A stretch of DNA of 64,000 bases from an uncultured Pelagibacteraceae bacterium (lineage in GTDB: Bacteria; Pseudomonadota; Alphaproteobacteria; Pelagibacterales; Pelagibacteraceae). Shown here piece by piece: positions 9,117 through 16,599 of the stretch. The stretch covers positions 124,001 through 188,000 of the forward strand of contig CACNFY010000002.1 of the NCBI GenBank assembly GCA_902619925.1. Reading direction: 5' to 3'. Position 1 is the first letter of the stretch; the number at the start of each line of letters is the position of its first letter. The notes under the pieces were generated by a model. That model searched no databases, had not been told where the DNA came from, and was given only the letters and a program-made list of their open reading frames with translations. The position numbers were made by a program, and so were the translations under genes.

Positions 9117-9837
9117 AATTATTCTCCATCAACCATTTATTTGTTTCTTTAAGTCCTCCAAAAGTATAAATATGAAAGTGATCTGTATGATCTTTTAATT
9201 TTCCAATTATATCGTTAGGGTCCTTAGGTTTCATTAAATCTAATGCTTTGCTAAAATTAGATCTAAGAAAGTTTATGGAATTTTTTGCTCCAACAATATT
9301 AGCAAACTTTATTAAGCTTGTAATTTTTAGTGGCCCAGTAATTCCTACATGAACTGGTACTGACTGCTTAGAAATAAAATCTATAATTGGCTGCGGATCT
9401 AACAACCATTGTGTTACAATATAATCAGCATACGGCTTTTTATCTTGCATAGCTTTTTCTAATTCTGAATCGGATATATCAGGACTACCCTCTGGATGTC
9501 CAGCAATTCCTATCTTCAACCCTTCAAAAAATCCTGTCTCTAGAAGTTGAATTGAACTCTCGAATTTACCGACAGGTTCTCTACTGCCCCCAATAACTAG
9601 ACACTGTTTTACACCTAGGTCTTTGCACATATCAATATACTCTTTAAGATGATTATTATTCTCAATTGATCTAGCTGGTATATGGGGTATTGGATTACAA
9701 CCTTTTCTAACCAACTCTCCTGCTTTTTCAGCTGTCTCTTTGTGATCTCCGCCCGGTAAAAAAGTAATATAGACATCTTTTAATGCTGGTATTGTATCTA
9801 TATCTGTCTTAGGACCAATTTCTAAAGAAAAATTCAT
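9109..9837 (-). CDS. Short methylenetetrahydrofolate-reductase-like protein
   Basis: A 242-aa MetF-family barrel. It has the N-terminal strand MNFSLEIGPK, corresponding to the canonical SFEFFPPK, then DVYITFLPGGDHKETAEKAGEL, NPIPHIPARSI (canonical 'PHLTC' strand), CLVIGGS, IGIAGHPEGSP (canonical 'vAgyPEgHp'), DYIVTQWLLD and PVHVGITGP. It is about 50 residues shorter than E. coli MetF. It overlaps the GcvT-like gene by 8 bp. The pairing suggests it oxidises methyl-THF made by that enzyme to methylene-THF; this is inference. Whether it keeps FAD and uses NAD(P)H is unknown. Confidence 0.8.
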   Translation of the reverse strand: MNFSLEIGPKTDIDTIPALKDVYITFLPGGDHKETAEKAGELVRKGCNPIPHIPARSIENNNHLKEYIDMCKDLGVKQCLVIGGSREPVGKFESSIQLLETGFFEGLKIGIAGHPEGSPDISDSELEKAMQDKKPYADYIVTQWLLDPQPIIDFISKQSVPVHVGITGPLKITSLIKFANIVGAKNSINFLRSNFSKALDLMKPKDPNDIIGKLKDHTDHFHIYTFGGLKETNKWLMENNYV

Positions 9838-9898
9838 TAATCAATTCTTATTTATTTTATAAAGACTGTCTATAAAAATCGTTTCTGTGTGGGTGAGA

Positions 9899-10780
9899 CT
9901 ATTTTTTTTGTCCTCTATGCTTTTGTATCCTCTGACCGTACTGCTGGGTTACCCTATCAAAGATAATTGCCAAAGCTACAATTGCTAGTCCATTCATCAA
10001 TCCTGAGGCTAAATACTGATTAGAAATAGCCTGTAATATAGGTATTCCTAATCCTTTAACGCCTATCATAGAAGCAATTACGACCATTGCTAATGCCATC
10101 ATAATAGTTTGATTAACCCCTGCAAAAATAGTCGGTAAAGACAAAGGTATTTGGACTGTTCTTAACTTCTGCATGGTAGTGGCACCAAAAGCCTCGCTTG
10201 CCTCCAATGTCTCTTTATCTACCTCTCTTATTCCCAAATTTGTTAATCTAACTATAGGTGGTAATGCGTAAACACAAACAGCTAATAACCCCGGAACTTT
10301 ACCTATTCCTAGAAGCATAATAATTGGAATTAGGTAAACAAAACTTGGGATTGTTTGCATCATGTCCAAAATAGGTAAAATAGCTTTCTCAGCTCTGTTA
10401 GACTTTGACATTAAAATACCAATTGGTATTCCTACAGCTATACAAACTAATGTTGCAACTGAAATAATTGCAACTGTCGCCATACAGTTTTTCCACATTC
10501 CAAAGTAACCTATTACTAAAAAGCTTAAAACTGTTCCTAAAGCTAGTTTATAACTTCTAGAGCCAACCCACGCTAAAAATCCAAAAGCGAAAATCACAAT
10601 TGGCCACGGGGCTCCAACTAATAATTTTTCTAACCAAATTAAAAACGACAACAATGGATCAAAAAAGCTTTCGATCCCATCACCGTATTCTCTTGAAAAT
10701 TCTTTAAAATTTTGATCAATTCCTTTTTTTAAATCACGAAGTGATTGTCTATCCATTACCGGAATTTTGTTGAAGTCCAT
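9899..10780 (-). CDS. Glycine betaine/proline-type ABC transporter permease (ProW/OpuAB family)
   Basis: A 293-aa inner-membrane protein with an N-terminal soluble or amphipathic region followed by about six membrane segments. The permease EAA loop is clear: LEASEAFGATTMQKLRTVQI (about residues 190-210). The segment GIGKVPGLLAVCVYALPPIVR and the TIPSFVYLIPIIMLLG helix are typical of ProW. It sits 13 nt past a strong hairpin downstream of the binding-protein gene. No ATPase gene is in this operon; a ProV-like gene at 23978-25003 or 30187-31233 could serve it. Confidence 0.92.
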   Translation of the reverse strand: MDFNKIPVMDRQSLRDLKKGIDQNFKEFSREYGDGIESFFDPLLSFLIWLEKLLVGAPWPIVIFAFGFLAWVGSRSYKLALGTVLSFLVIGYFGMWKNCMATVAIISVATLVCIAVGIPIGILMSKSNRAEKAILPILDMMQTIPSFVYLIPIIMLLGIGKVPGLLAVCVYALPPIVRLTNLGIREVDKETLEASEAFGATTMQKLRTVQIPLSLPTIFAGVNQTIMMALAMVVIASMIGVKGLGIPILQAISNQYLASGLMNGLAIVALAIIFDRVTQQYGQRIQKHRGQKK

Positions 10781-10793
10781 TCTTAGATATTAC

Positions 10794-10827
10794 AACAAAC
10801 GAGCCTGAATTAACAGGCTCGTTTGTT
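10794..10827 (-). terminator. Intercistronic hairpin between binding-protein and permease genes
   Basis: A perfect inverted repeat with 14-bp arms (10794-10807 and 10814-10827) and a 6-nt loop. It lies 10 bp after the stop of the substrate-binding protein gene and before the permease gene on the minus strand. A long T-run does not follow, so it looks more like a partial terminator or mRNA-stabilising stem that raises binding protein over permease, common in ABC operons. Function is inference. Confidence 0.75.
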
Positions 10828-10837
10828 AGATTTACTT

Positions 10838-11857
10838 TTATAAACCAATACCTTTTCTAATTTTATCCGCCGTAGATTTAGGTACCCATTTTGACCATAC
10901 TTCAGGATATCTTACTAAAAATTCAACTGCTGCATCTGCTCCATCAGCTTGTTGTTCAGCCATATAAACTAACATACCGTTCATGACATCTCCAGGGTAT
11001 GTTCTTTTTTTGAAATAGTTCATACCAGCTTTACCTGCTGTATTTTTATAGTTGTCAGATACTACAGTGAATACCTCTGATTTAACCCAAGATGATTTCT
11101 TTGGATTTGCACATTCTTGTTCAGGTTTTGATAAACAGTTATCCCAATTATCTTTACCAGCATATTCACCCATATCAACAGCTTGCAAATTATACTTACC
11201 AACTAATGATGTAGGAGACCAATAGTAACCAAACCAGTTTTCACCTCTTTCAGCTGCTTTAGCAATTGAACCATCTAAACCAGCGGCTGACCCGGTTTCA
11301 ACTATAGCCCAACCTTTCTTTTCCATCTCCCAAGCTCTGAAGTGATTTCTGTTACTTAACTCACAATTCCACCCTGGAGGACAGATATGAAAACCACCTT
11401 TTGATGGATCTTCTGGATGAGGAAACAAATCTGGTCTTGCTAAAATAGCGTCTGCAGTAGTTAATTCAGGATGCTTTTCTAAAGTTGCGGGTAATACCCA
11501 CCATCCTTCTCCTAAACCTGTAATTGGCGCTTTATTAATTGAGTGTAGTTTTCCCTCTTTTACAGCTGCCTCTAATTCCACAATTGCAGCATTAGCCCAA
11601 AACTCTGGAGCGACGTCTGGCTCACCTTTTTCTTGCATAGATGTAAAAGTAGGCATTGTTGCTCCTGGAATTAACTCAACATTGCATCCAAAACCTTCTT
11701 CAAGAATAACCTTATCAACCTCAGCCATAAAATTTGCTGAAGCCCAGTTCATATTTGCAATAGTTATATCTCCACATTCCGCATTAGCAGAAACATTGTA
11801 AGAATTAAAACCAAGCACAAATAGAGCTGAAATCATTATCTTTTTTATTAATTTCAT
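10838..11857 (-). CDS. Periplasmic osmolyte (betaine-class) substrate-binding protein
   Basis: A 339-aa exported protein with a signal peptide (MKLIKKIMISALFVLGFNSYNVSA, cleavage near residue 25-27). The mature protein fits the OpuAC/ProX family: ITIANMNWASANFMAEVDKVIL, VELIPGATMPTFTSMQ, PDVAPEFWAN and several Trp residues (GEGWWVLP, WFGYYWSPT) able to form an aromatic cage for quaternary ammonium or sulfonium groups. A strong Shine-Dalgarno (AAGGAGA, 11867-11873) precedes the ATG, consistent with high expression. First gene of the operon SBP - permease - metF-like - gcvT-like. The exact ligand is not predictable from sequence. Confidence 0.92.
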   Translation of the reverse strand: MKLIKKIMISALFVLGFNSYNVSANAECGDITIANMNWASANFMAEVDKVILEEGFGCNVELIPGATMPTFTSMQEKGEPDVAPEFWANAAIVELEAAVKEGKLHSINKAPITGLGEGWWVLPATLEKHPELTTADAILARPDLFPHPEDPSKGGFHICPPGWNCELSNRNHFRAWEMEKKGWAIVETGSAAGLDGSIAKAAERGENWFGYYWSPTSLVGKYNLQAVDMGEYAGKDNWDNCLSKPEQECANPKKSSWVKSEVFTVVSDNYKNTAGKAGMNYFKKRTYPGDVMNGMLVYMAEQQADGADAAVEFLVRYPEVWSKWVPKSTADKIRKGIGL

Positions 11858-11991
11858 ATTTTTTATCTCCTTTTAAGATTTTCTATATAAAAACATAATG
11901 AAAGGGATTAATCAAACTAGATTCAACCTCAAGTAGTGATATAATTGTCCAGTAACTTGGAATATGTGTATATTTAATTTAAACGATAAAT

Positions 11992-12618
11992 ATGTCTCAA
12001 AAAGATATTGGAAACAAAACCCCATTACATGAATTAAAAACTACAAAAGAGGTTATGAAGTATTACGACGACTGGAGTAAAGATAATAAATACAATAATG
12101 ACATGAATGATTGGGAATACTCTGGACCAAAAGAGACTTCTCAAATTTTAGCAAAATATCAAAAAGATAAAAATATTAAAATTTATGACGCGGGCTGTGG
12201 GAGCGGTTTAGTAGGGTTAGAGTTAAAAAAATATGGATATTCAAACTTTGATGGCGCGGATATCTCAAAAGAATTAATTAATAAAGTTCCAATAAATTTG
12301 TATAATGAGCTTAAGCAATTAGATTTAAATAAAAAAATACCTAAAAAAAACGATATTTACGATGTAGTTATGTGTGTAGGTACATTCACTTTTGCTCATG
12401 TGAAAGCTCAAGCACTAGACGAATTTGTACGCATAACAAAAAAAAACGGATTTATTTGCTTTACAATTAATGAGGCAATATACATTGATTATGGCTTTAA
12501 AAGTAAAATTGATAGTTTAGTAAGCTGTAATTTAATTAAGGAGATAGAATTTTTTAAATCTAATTATTTAGCAAGTAAAGACGTAAATGCTTGGTTAGGA
12601 TTATATAAAGTGTTATGA
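11992..12618 (+). CDS. Class I SAM-dependent methyltransferase
   Basis: A 208-aa protein with motif I IYDAGCGSGLVGLELKKYG (about residues 64-82), an acidic motif II segment (FDGADIS) and motif IV DIYDVVMCVGTFTFAHV, the usual Methyltransf_11/25 layout. The N-terminus (ELKTTKEVMKYYDDWSKDN) resembles small-molecule methyltransferases. Its stop overlaps the start of the next gene (ATGA, 12615-12618), placing it at the head of a five-gene plus-strand operon. Substrate unknown; the adjacent kinase and nucleotidyltransferase suggest a small metabolite that is methylated, phosphorylated and nucleotidylated. Confidence 0.85.
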   Translation: MSQKDIGNKTPLHELKTTKEVMKYYDDWSKDNKYNNDMNDWEYSGPKETSQILAKYQKDKNIKIYDAGCGSGLVGLELKKYGYSNFDGADISKELINKVPINLYNELKQLDLNKKIPKKNDIYDVVMCVGTFTFAHVKAQALDEFVRITKKNGFICFTINEAIYIDYGFKSKIDSLVSCNLIKEIEFFKSNYLASKDVNAWLGLYKVL

Positions 12619-13025
12619 AAATTATATTAATTATGGGGTTGCCTGGTGCAGGGAAAACTACACTAGCTGATGAATTAGCCCCAATGATTAATGCGAAAAG
12701 GTTAAATGCGGATCAGGTCAGGAAAGCAGCTAACGATTGGGATTTTTCTGTGGAAGGCAGAAAAAGACAAGCAAAAAGGATGGCAGATTTTGCATTAAAG
12801 CTTAAAAATGAAGGTAATAACGTTATAGCAGATTTTATTGCTCCAACTCCTGCAGCAAGAAGTTTATTTCCAGCAGACTATATAGTTTGGGTTGATACAA
12901 TAAAGGCCGGACGTTTTGAAGATACCAATCAAATGTTTGTAAAACCTGATAAATATAATTTTCATGTCACTTCACAAAATGCTAAAGTTTGGGCAAAAAA
13001 AATTTTTAAAGATTTAAGTAAATGA
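12615..13025 (+). CDS. P-loop kinase, adenylylsulfate-kinase-like
   Basis: A 136-aa protein with a Walker A motif GLPGAGKTT (residues 8-16), RLNADQVRK and the DWDFSVEGRKRQAKRM segment, which correspond to the 'DGDNVR...LGFS...R..N..R' pattern of APS kinases (CysC). It is shorter than CysC (about 170-200 aa) and the lid region is reduced. It overlaps both neighbours by 4 bp. Pelagibacter-type bacteria are known to lack assimilatory sulfate reduction, so a role in PAPS synthesis for that pathway is unlikely. A kinase for another small molecule, or PAPS for sulfation, is possible. Confidence 0.75.
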   Translation: MKIILIMGLPGAGKTTLADELAPMINAKRLNADQVRKAANDWDFSVEGRKRQAKRMADFALKLKNEGNNVIADFIAPTPAARSLFPADYIVWVDTIKAGRFEDTNQMFVKPDKYNFHVTSQNAKVWAKKIFKDLSK

Positions 13026-13396
13026 CTTATAAATGGGATAATAAAAAACCTACAGCACAAATGCTTGGAAGATGGCAGCCATTTCATGACGGACACTATG
13101 CTTTGTTTGAAGAAATAGTAAAAAAAACTGGTCAAGTATGTATTCAAATTAGAGATGTTCAAGGAGTTGATGATAATCCATTTGATTTTGAAACTGTGAA
13201 AAAAAATATTGAAGACAGATTAAACCCAAAATATGAGGGAAAGTTTAAAATAATGCTCGTACCAAATATTACAAATATTTCTTATGGTAGAGGAGTTGGA
13301 TACAAAATTGAGGAGGTGGTTCTTCCTGAAGAAATTCAAAAAATTTCAGCCACTAAAATAAGAGCTAGGATGCGTGAAGAAGGTGAATTAGATTAA
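13022..13396 (+). CDS. Small nucleotidyltransferase (NadM/cytidylyltransferase-like)
   Basis: A 124-aa protein of the HxGH nucleotidyltransferase superfamily. GRWQPFHDGH (residues 16-25) contains HDGH, and the C-terminal ISATKIRARM (108-117) is the ISxTxxR nucleotide-binding motif. Both are closest in style to archaeal-type NMN adenylyltransferase. It is shorter than NadM (about 170). It overlaps the kinase by 4 bp. The kinase-nucleotidyltransferase order would suit phosphorylation then AMP or CMP transfer to a metabolite; that is inference. Confidence 0.78.
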   Translation: MTYKWDNKKPTAQMLGRWQPFHDGHYALFEEIVKKTGQVCIQIRDVQGVDDNPFDFETVKKNIEDRLNPKYEGKFKIMLVPNITNISYGRGVGYKIEEVVLPEEIQKISATKIRARMREEGELD

Positions 13397-13398
13397 GT

Positions 13399-14172
13399 AT
13401 GAATGTTATTTCAAAAGATCTCGGCTCAGGTATAAAATCCATAACTTTAAATGATCCTAAAACATATAACTCATTATCATTTAAAACATTAAATGAGTTA
13501 TCAAAACTGTTAAAAAAATTTGATGCTGATAATAAAACCAGAGTGATTATAATTAATGGTAATGGAAAAGGTTTTAGTGCGGGACATAATTTAAAAGAGG
13601 TTAAAAGTTTAAAGGTTAGATCGAAATATTTAAAATTATTTAATTTATGTTCTAAAGTAATGATTCAAATTGTAGAGGGCAGAAAGCCTGTCATAGCTAA
13701 AGTCCATGGCGCTGCATTTGCTGCAGGCTGTCAGTTAGCAGCAAGTTGTGATTTAGCATACAGTACTAATGATGCAATTTTTGCTACACCAGGAGTTAAT
13801 ATTGGTCTTTTTTGTAGCACTCCTATGGTGGCAGTTAGTAGAAAAATAAATAGAAAACAAATGATGAAAATGTTGTTAACTGGAGAACCGATTAAAGCAA
13901 GTTTTGCAAAACAAATTGGTTTAATTAACGATCATTTTTCAAAACAGAAATTAAATAAAGAGGTGTTAAATATTGCAAAAAAAATCTCATCTAAATCAAA
14001 CTTGACTATTAAAATTGGAAAAAGAGCTTTCTATAAGCAATTAGAAATGCCATTAAATAAAGCTTACAAATACACAAGTGAAATGATGACACTAAATATG
14101 ATGGCAATGGATGCAAAAGAAGGGATTTCAGCATTTTTAGAAAAAAGATCTCCGAGATGGAGACACAAATAA
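13399..14172 (+). CDS. Enoyl-CoA hydratase/isomerase family protein
   Basis: A 257-aa crotonase-fold protein. Signature segments are KTYNSLSFKTLNELSKLLK, VIIINGNGKGFSAGHNLKEV (oxyanion-hole strand), GAAFAAGCQLAASCDLAYST (second oxyanion hole and active-site helix) and TPGVNIGLFCSTPMVAVS. At the usual catalytic Glu positions, the first helix reads 'AAGCQLAASCD', lacking the crotonase Glu ('GGGCELAM'), and the second 'TPGVNIGLFC' lacks the second Glu. The catalysed reaction may therefore not be classical hydration. It begins 2 bp after the nucleotidyltransferase gene and overlaps the CoA-binding protein gene. Confidence 0.88.
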   Translation: MNVISKDLGSGIKSITLNDPKTYNSLSFKTLNELSKLLKKFDADNKTRVIIINGNGKGFSAGHNLKEVKSLKVRSKYLKLFNLCSKVMIQIVEGRKPVIAKVHGAAFAAGCQLAASCDLAYSTNDAIFATPGVNIGLFCSTPMVAVSRKINRKQMMKMLLTGEPIKASFAKQIGLINDHFSKQKLNKEVLNIAKKISSKSNLTIKIGKRAFYKQLEMPLNKAYKYTSEMMTLNMMAMDAKEGISAFLEKRSPRWRHK

Positions 14173-14639
14173 TGGAAGACAAAGAAATTAAAATTATTTT
14201 ACAAAATGCTAAAACAATTGCAATGATTGGCATTAGTTCAGAAAAAAAAAAGGAAGATCCAAAAAAAATTAAAAGGAAACCAGCAAATGTTGTAATGAAA
14301 TATATGCAAGATTTTGGATACAAAGTAATTCCAATAAACCCTTTCGCTGAGGGAGAAATTATTAATGGAGAAAAAGTAGTTTCAAGTTTAGACAAAGTTA
14401 CCGAGAAGATTGATATAGTCGATGTTTTTAGACCTTCAAAGGAAGCACCGGATATTGCTGAGCAGGCGGTGAAAATAGGAACAAAAGTTTTGTGGTTACA
14501 ATACGGAATCCACCATAAAAACGCAGAGGAAATAGCTAATAAACAAAATATTAAGTATGTTTCGAATAGATGTATAAAACAAGAATATCAGAAGATATTT
14601 CAAAAATCTAATCCAGTTTTTCCAGCATTAAAAAATTAA
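14172..14639 (+). CDS. CoA-binding domain protein (YccU-like)
   Basis: A roughly 155-aa single Rossmann CoA_binding domain: TIAMIGISSEKKKEDP, YMQDFGYKVIPINPFAEGE, IDIVDVFRPSKEAPDIAEQAVKIG, LWLQYGIHHKNAEEIA and SNRCIKQEYQKIF. These match the YccU/CoA-binding family, which binds CoA through the first glycine loop. Two starts are possible, 14157 and 14172. The latter forms the TAATG overlap typical of this genome and is preferred. It closes the operon; its role is unknown. Confidence 0.85.
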   Translation: MEDKEIKIILQNAKTIAMIGISSEKKKEDPKKIKRKPANVVMKYMQDFGYKVIPINPFAEGEIINGEKVVSSLDKVTEKIDIVDVFRPSKEAPDIAEQAVKIGTKVLWLQYGIHHKNAEEIANKQNIKYVSNRCIKQEYQKIFQKSNPVFPALKN

Positions 14640-14642
14640 ATA

Positions 14643-15614
14643 TTACCTTTGATACTCAATAAACTTTTTTAAAGATTTATTTAAAAACGTTTTATACATC
14701 ACTCCATTTTTTTTATTATAATTCTCATTAAGAAATGATTTATTCATTATAAAATCAAACGACGGTTCAAAAAAAAAAGGAATAGACATTCTTTTTTTCT
14801 TGTTCCAGAGTACTCTATGATTGGTAGCTTTGTACTTTCCTTTGCTTAAAAATTCCATTGCTCTCCCTGTATTTACAACAAGAGCTTTATTATTAAATGG
14901 AACATTATACCATTTTTTGGTTTTTCTATTTTGAACTTGTAATCCGCCCGTTTTGTCCTGATATAATATAGTAAATACCCCGCTATCAACATGTGTTTCG
15001 CAACCTAGAGCAACACCATCTTGTCTGGAAATTTCTATAGGTTTATTTTGATTTGGATAAAAATTAAATCTCAATGTGCTTAAAGTTTTATATCTTGAAA
15101 ATGCTTTTTTAGAAATAATAGGGTCTTTGCCGTATAGTTTAATTATACCTTTAAATAATAACTCACTTAATCTAAAAATATTATCAAAGTAATTAGACAA
15201 AATTTTAATAGATTTTTTTTTAAAACACTTATTCAACTCAATAAATTCTATATATTTAGTATTAATTTTCTTTGAGTAAGCTTTAGTAATTTTTAAATCA
15301 CCAATATCTAAACCTTCTTTACCATTAACATCATTAGGAAAATAACCTCTATATAAATTTTTATTTTTTTTATTCCACTTTCTTGGAGCTAATTTAAATT
15401 TTTTCTCACTTTTTAAATTAAAAAATATATTTCCGACTTTAGCAATTTTTTTAATATCATTTTGTCTTATACCATGGCCAATTATTTGAAAAAAACCAAC
15501 TTTAGTACAAGCTTGTTCTATTTTTTTTAATATTTTTAAGGATTTTTTATTATCCAATCCATACTTATTAATTATGGAAATATCAATTGTCGGGATATAA
15601 TTTTTTTTTATCAT
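14643..15614 (-). CDS. 2-oxoglutarate/Fe(II) oxygenase, isopenicillin-N-synthase-like family
   Basis: A 323-aa dioxygenase. The N-terminal non-haem domain (IPTIDISIINKYGLD; ACTKVGFFQIIGHGIRQNDIKK) is of DIOX_N type. The catalytic jelly roll holds the facial triad: HVD in CETHVDSGVFTILYQD, a distal His in ATNHRVLW and the 2OG-binding R-x-S in KKRMSIPFFFEP. Length is typical (about 320-340). It overlaps the upstream EamA gene by 4 bp and ends the minus-strand operon that also contains GMC, TauD-like, thioesterase and CitE-like genes. Substrate unknown. Confidence 0.88.
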   Translation of the reverse strand: MIKKNYIPTIDISIINKYGLDNKKSLKILKKIEQACTKVGFFQIIGHGIRQNDIKKIAKVGNIFFNLKSEKKFKLAPRKWNKKNKNLYRGYFPNDVNGKEGLDIGDLKITKAYSKKINTKYIEFIELNKCFKKKSIKILSNYFDNIFRLSELLFKGIIKLYGKDPIISKKAFSRYKTLSTLRFNFYPNQNKPIEISRQDGVALGCETHVDSGVFTILYQDKTGGLQVQNRKTKKWYNVPFNNKALVVNTGRAMEFLSKGKYKATNHRVLWNKKKRMSIPFFFEPSFDFIMNKSFLNENYNKKNGVMYKTFLNKSLKKFIEYQR

Positions 15615-16573
15615 CTATTAACAGTTGGAGTATCTGTAACAATCATTTGACCTTTTATTTTTTCTCTATAATAAATATAAACACCAGCAGCTATAATAAT
15701 TGCAGCACCAAAAAAAGTTCTTGGTAGAGGAATTGTTTCAAATAAAATATATCCAGCAAGCATTGCCCAAATAATATAAGAGTATTCAAATAAAGAAATG
15801 ATAGATGGTGATGCAATACTATAAGCTGAGAAAACGCATAAAAATGATATAAAAGCAACGATACCCATCACAACTACATAGGGCCATGCCTCTGCAGGAT
15901 TTGTAAACCACTCTCTTGTAATGAATTGAAAAGTTGGATCAGAGAAAGTGTTAAATTTACCGTCACCACTAACTAAAAAAATTATTATTCCTGCAGAAAT
16001 AGCGAATACATACAACCAAGTCATTTGTGTATAAATATCATCCTTGTCAGATGTATATTTAGTTATAGTCATCGAAATTGCATAACAAATAGCGCAAGCC
16101 ACTGGTGCCAATTTAAGAAAATTAAATTCCTCTAGCGTTGGATTTAAAACCACAATTACACCAATAAAACCTACAACGATCGCTGACCATCTTCTAATAC
16201 CAATTTGCTCTTTCAAAAAAAATTTTGCAAACATTGACATAAAAAATGGGCAAGAGAAAAACAAAGCACTTGTCATTGCAAGTGTCATAAAAGTCAAAGA
16301 GATATAAAAAAAACTAAAACCAAAAAAGAAACACACAACTCTTAAAAGGGTTAAGAAAGGGTAGTGTGTTTTAAAAGAAACATTACGTTTTGTTATTAAA
16401 ACTAAAGCTAAAAGTAGACTTGCTTGAATTATTGTTCTTATTAAGTATAGCTCAAATAATGCAATGTCGTTATATATAAATTTTATTAAAGAGTCTTGAA
16501 TGGAAAAAAAAGCCATTCCAGTCATTATGTATAAAATACCTTTTGTATTTTGATCTTTAACCATTGGGGACAT
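15611..16573 (-). CDS. EamA/DMT-family transporter
   Basis: A 320-aa membrane protein with ten predicted helices in two EamA repeats, such as MTGMAFFSIQDSLIKFIY and LTFMTLAMTSALFFSCPFFM in the first and CAICYAISMTITKY and FEYSYIIWAMLAGYILF in the second. The family includes metabolite exporters (RhtA, YdcZ-like) and some importers. Located 27 bp after the GMC gene and overlapping the IPNS-like gene, it probably moves a substrate or product of that operon. Direction and ligand unknown. Confidence 0.88.
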   Translation of the reverse strand: MSPMVKDQNTKGILYIMTGMAFFSIQDSLIKFIYNDIALFELYLIRTIIQASLLLALVLITKRNVSFKTHYPFLTLLRVVCFFFGFSFFYISLTFMTLAMTSALFFSCPFFMSMFAKFFLKEQIGIRRWSAIVVGFIGVIVVLNPTLEEFNFLKLAPVACAICYAISMTITKYTSDKDDIYTQMTWLYVFAISAGIIIFLVSGDGKFNTFSDPTFQFITREWFTNPAEAWPYVVVMGIVAFISFLCVFSAYSIASPSIISLFEYSYIIWAMLAGYILFETIPLPRTFFGAAIIIAAGVYIYYREKIKGQMIVTDTPTVNR

Positions 16574-16599
16574 ATACCAAAGTTTTTTTGAACTTTGTA

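Noticed and set aside
9899..11857. Interpreting the ATPase-less transporter as a decaying pseudogene system
   Set aside because: Binding protein and permease are full length with intact motifs, strong Shine-Dalgarno and ordered operon partners.
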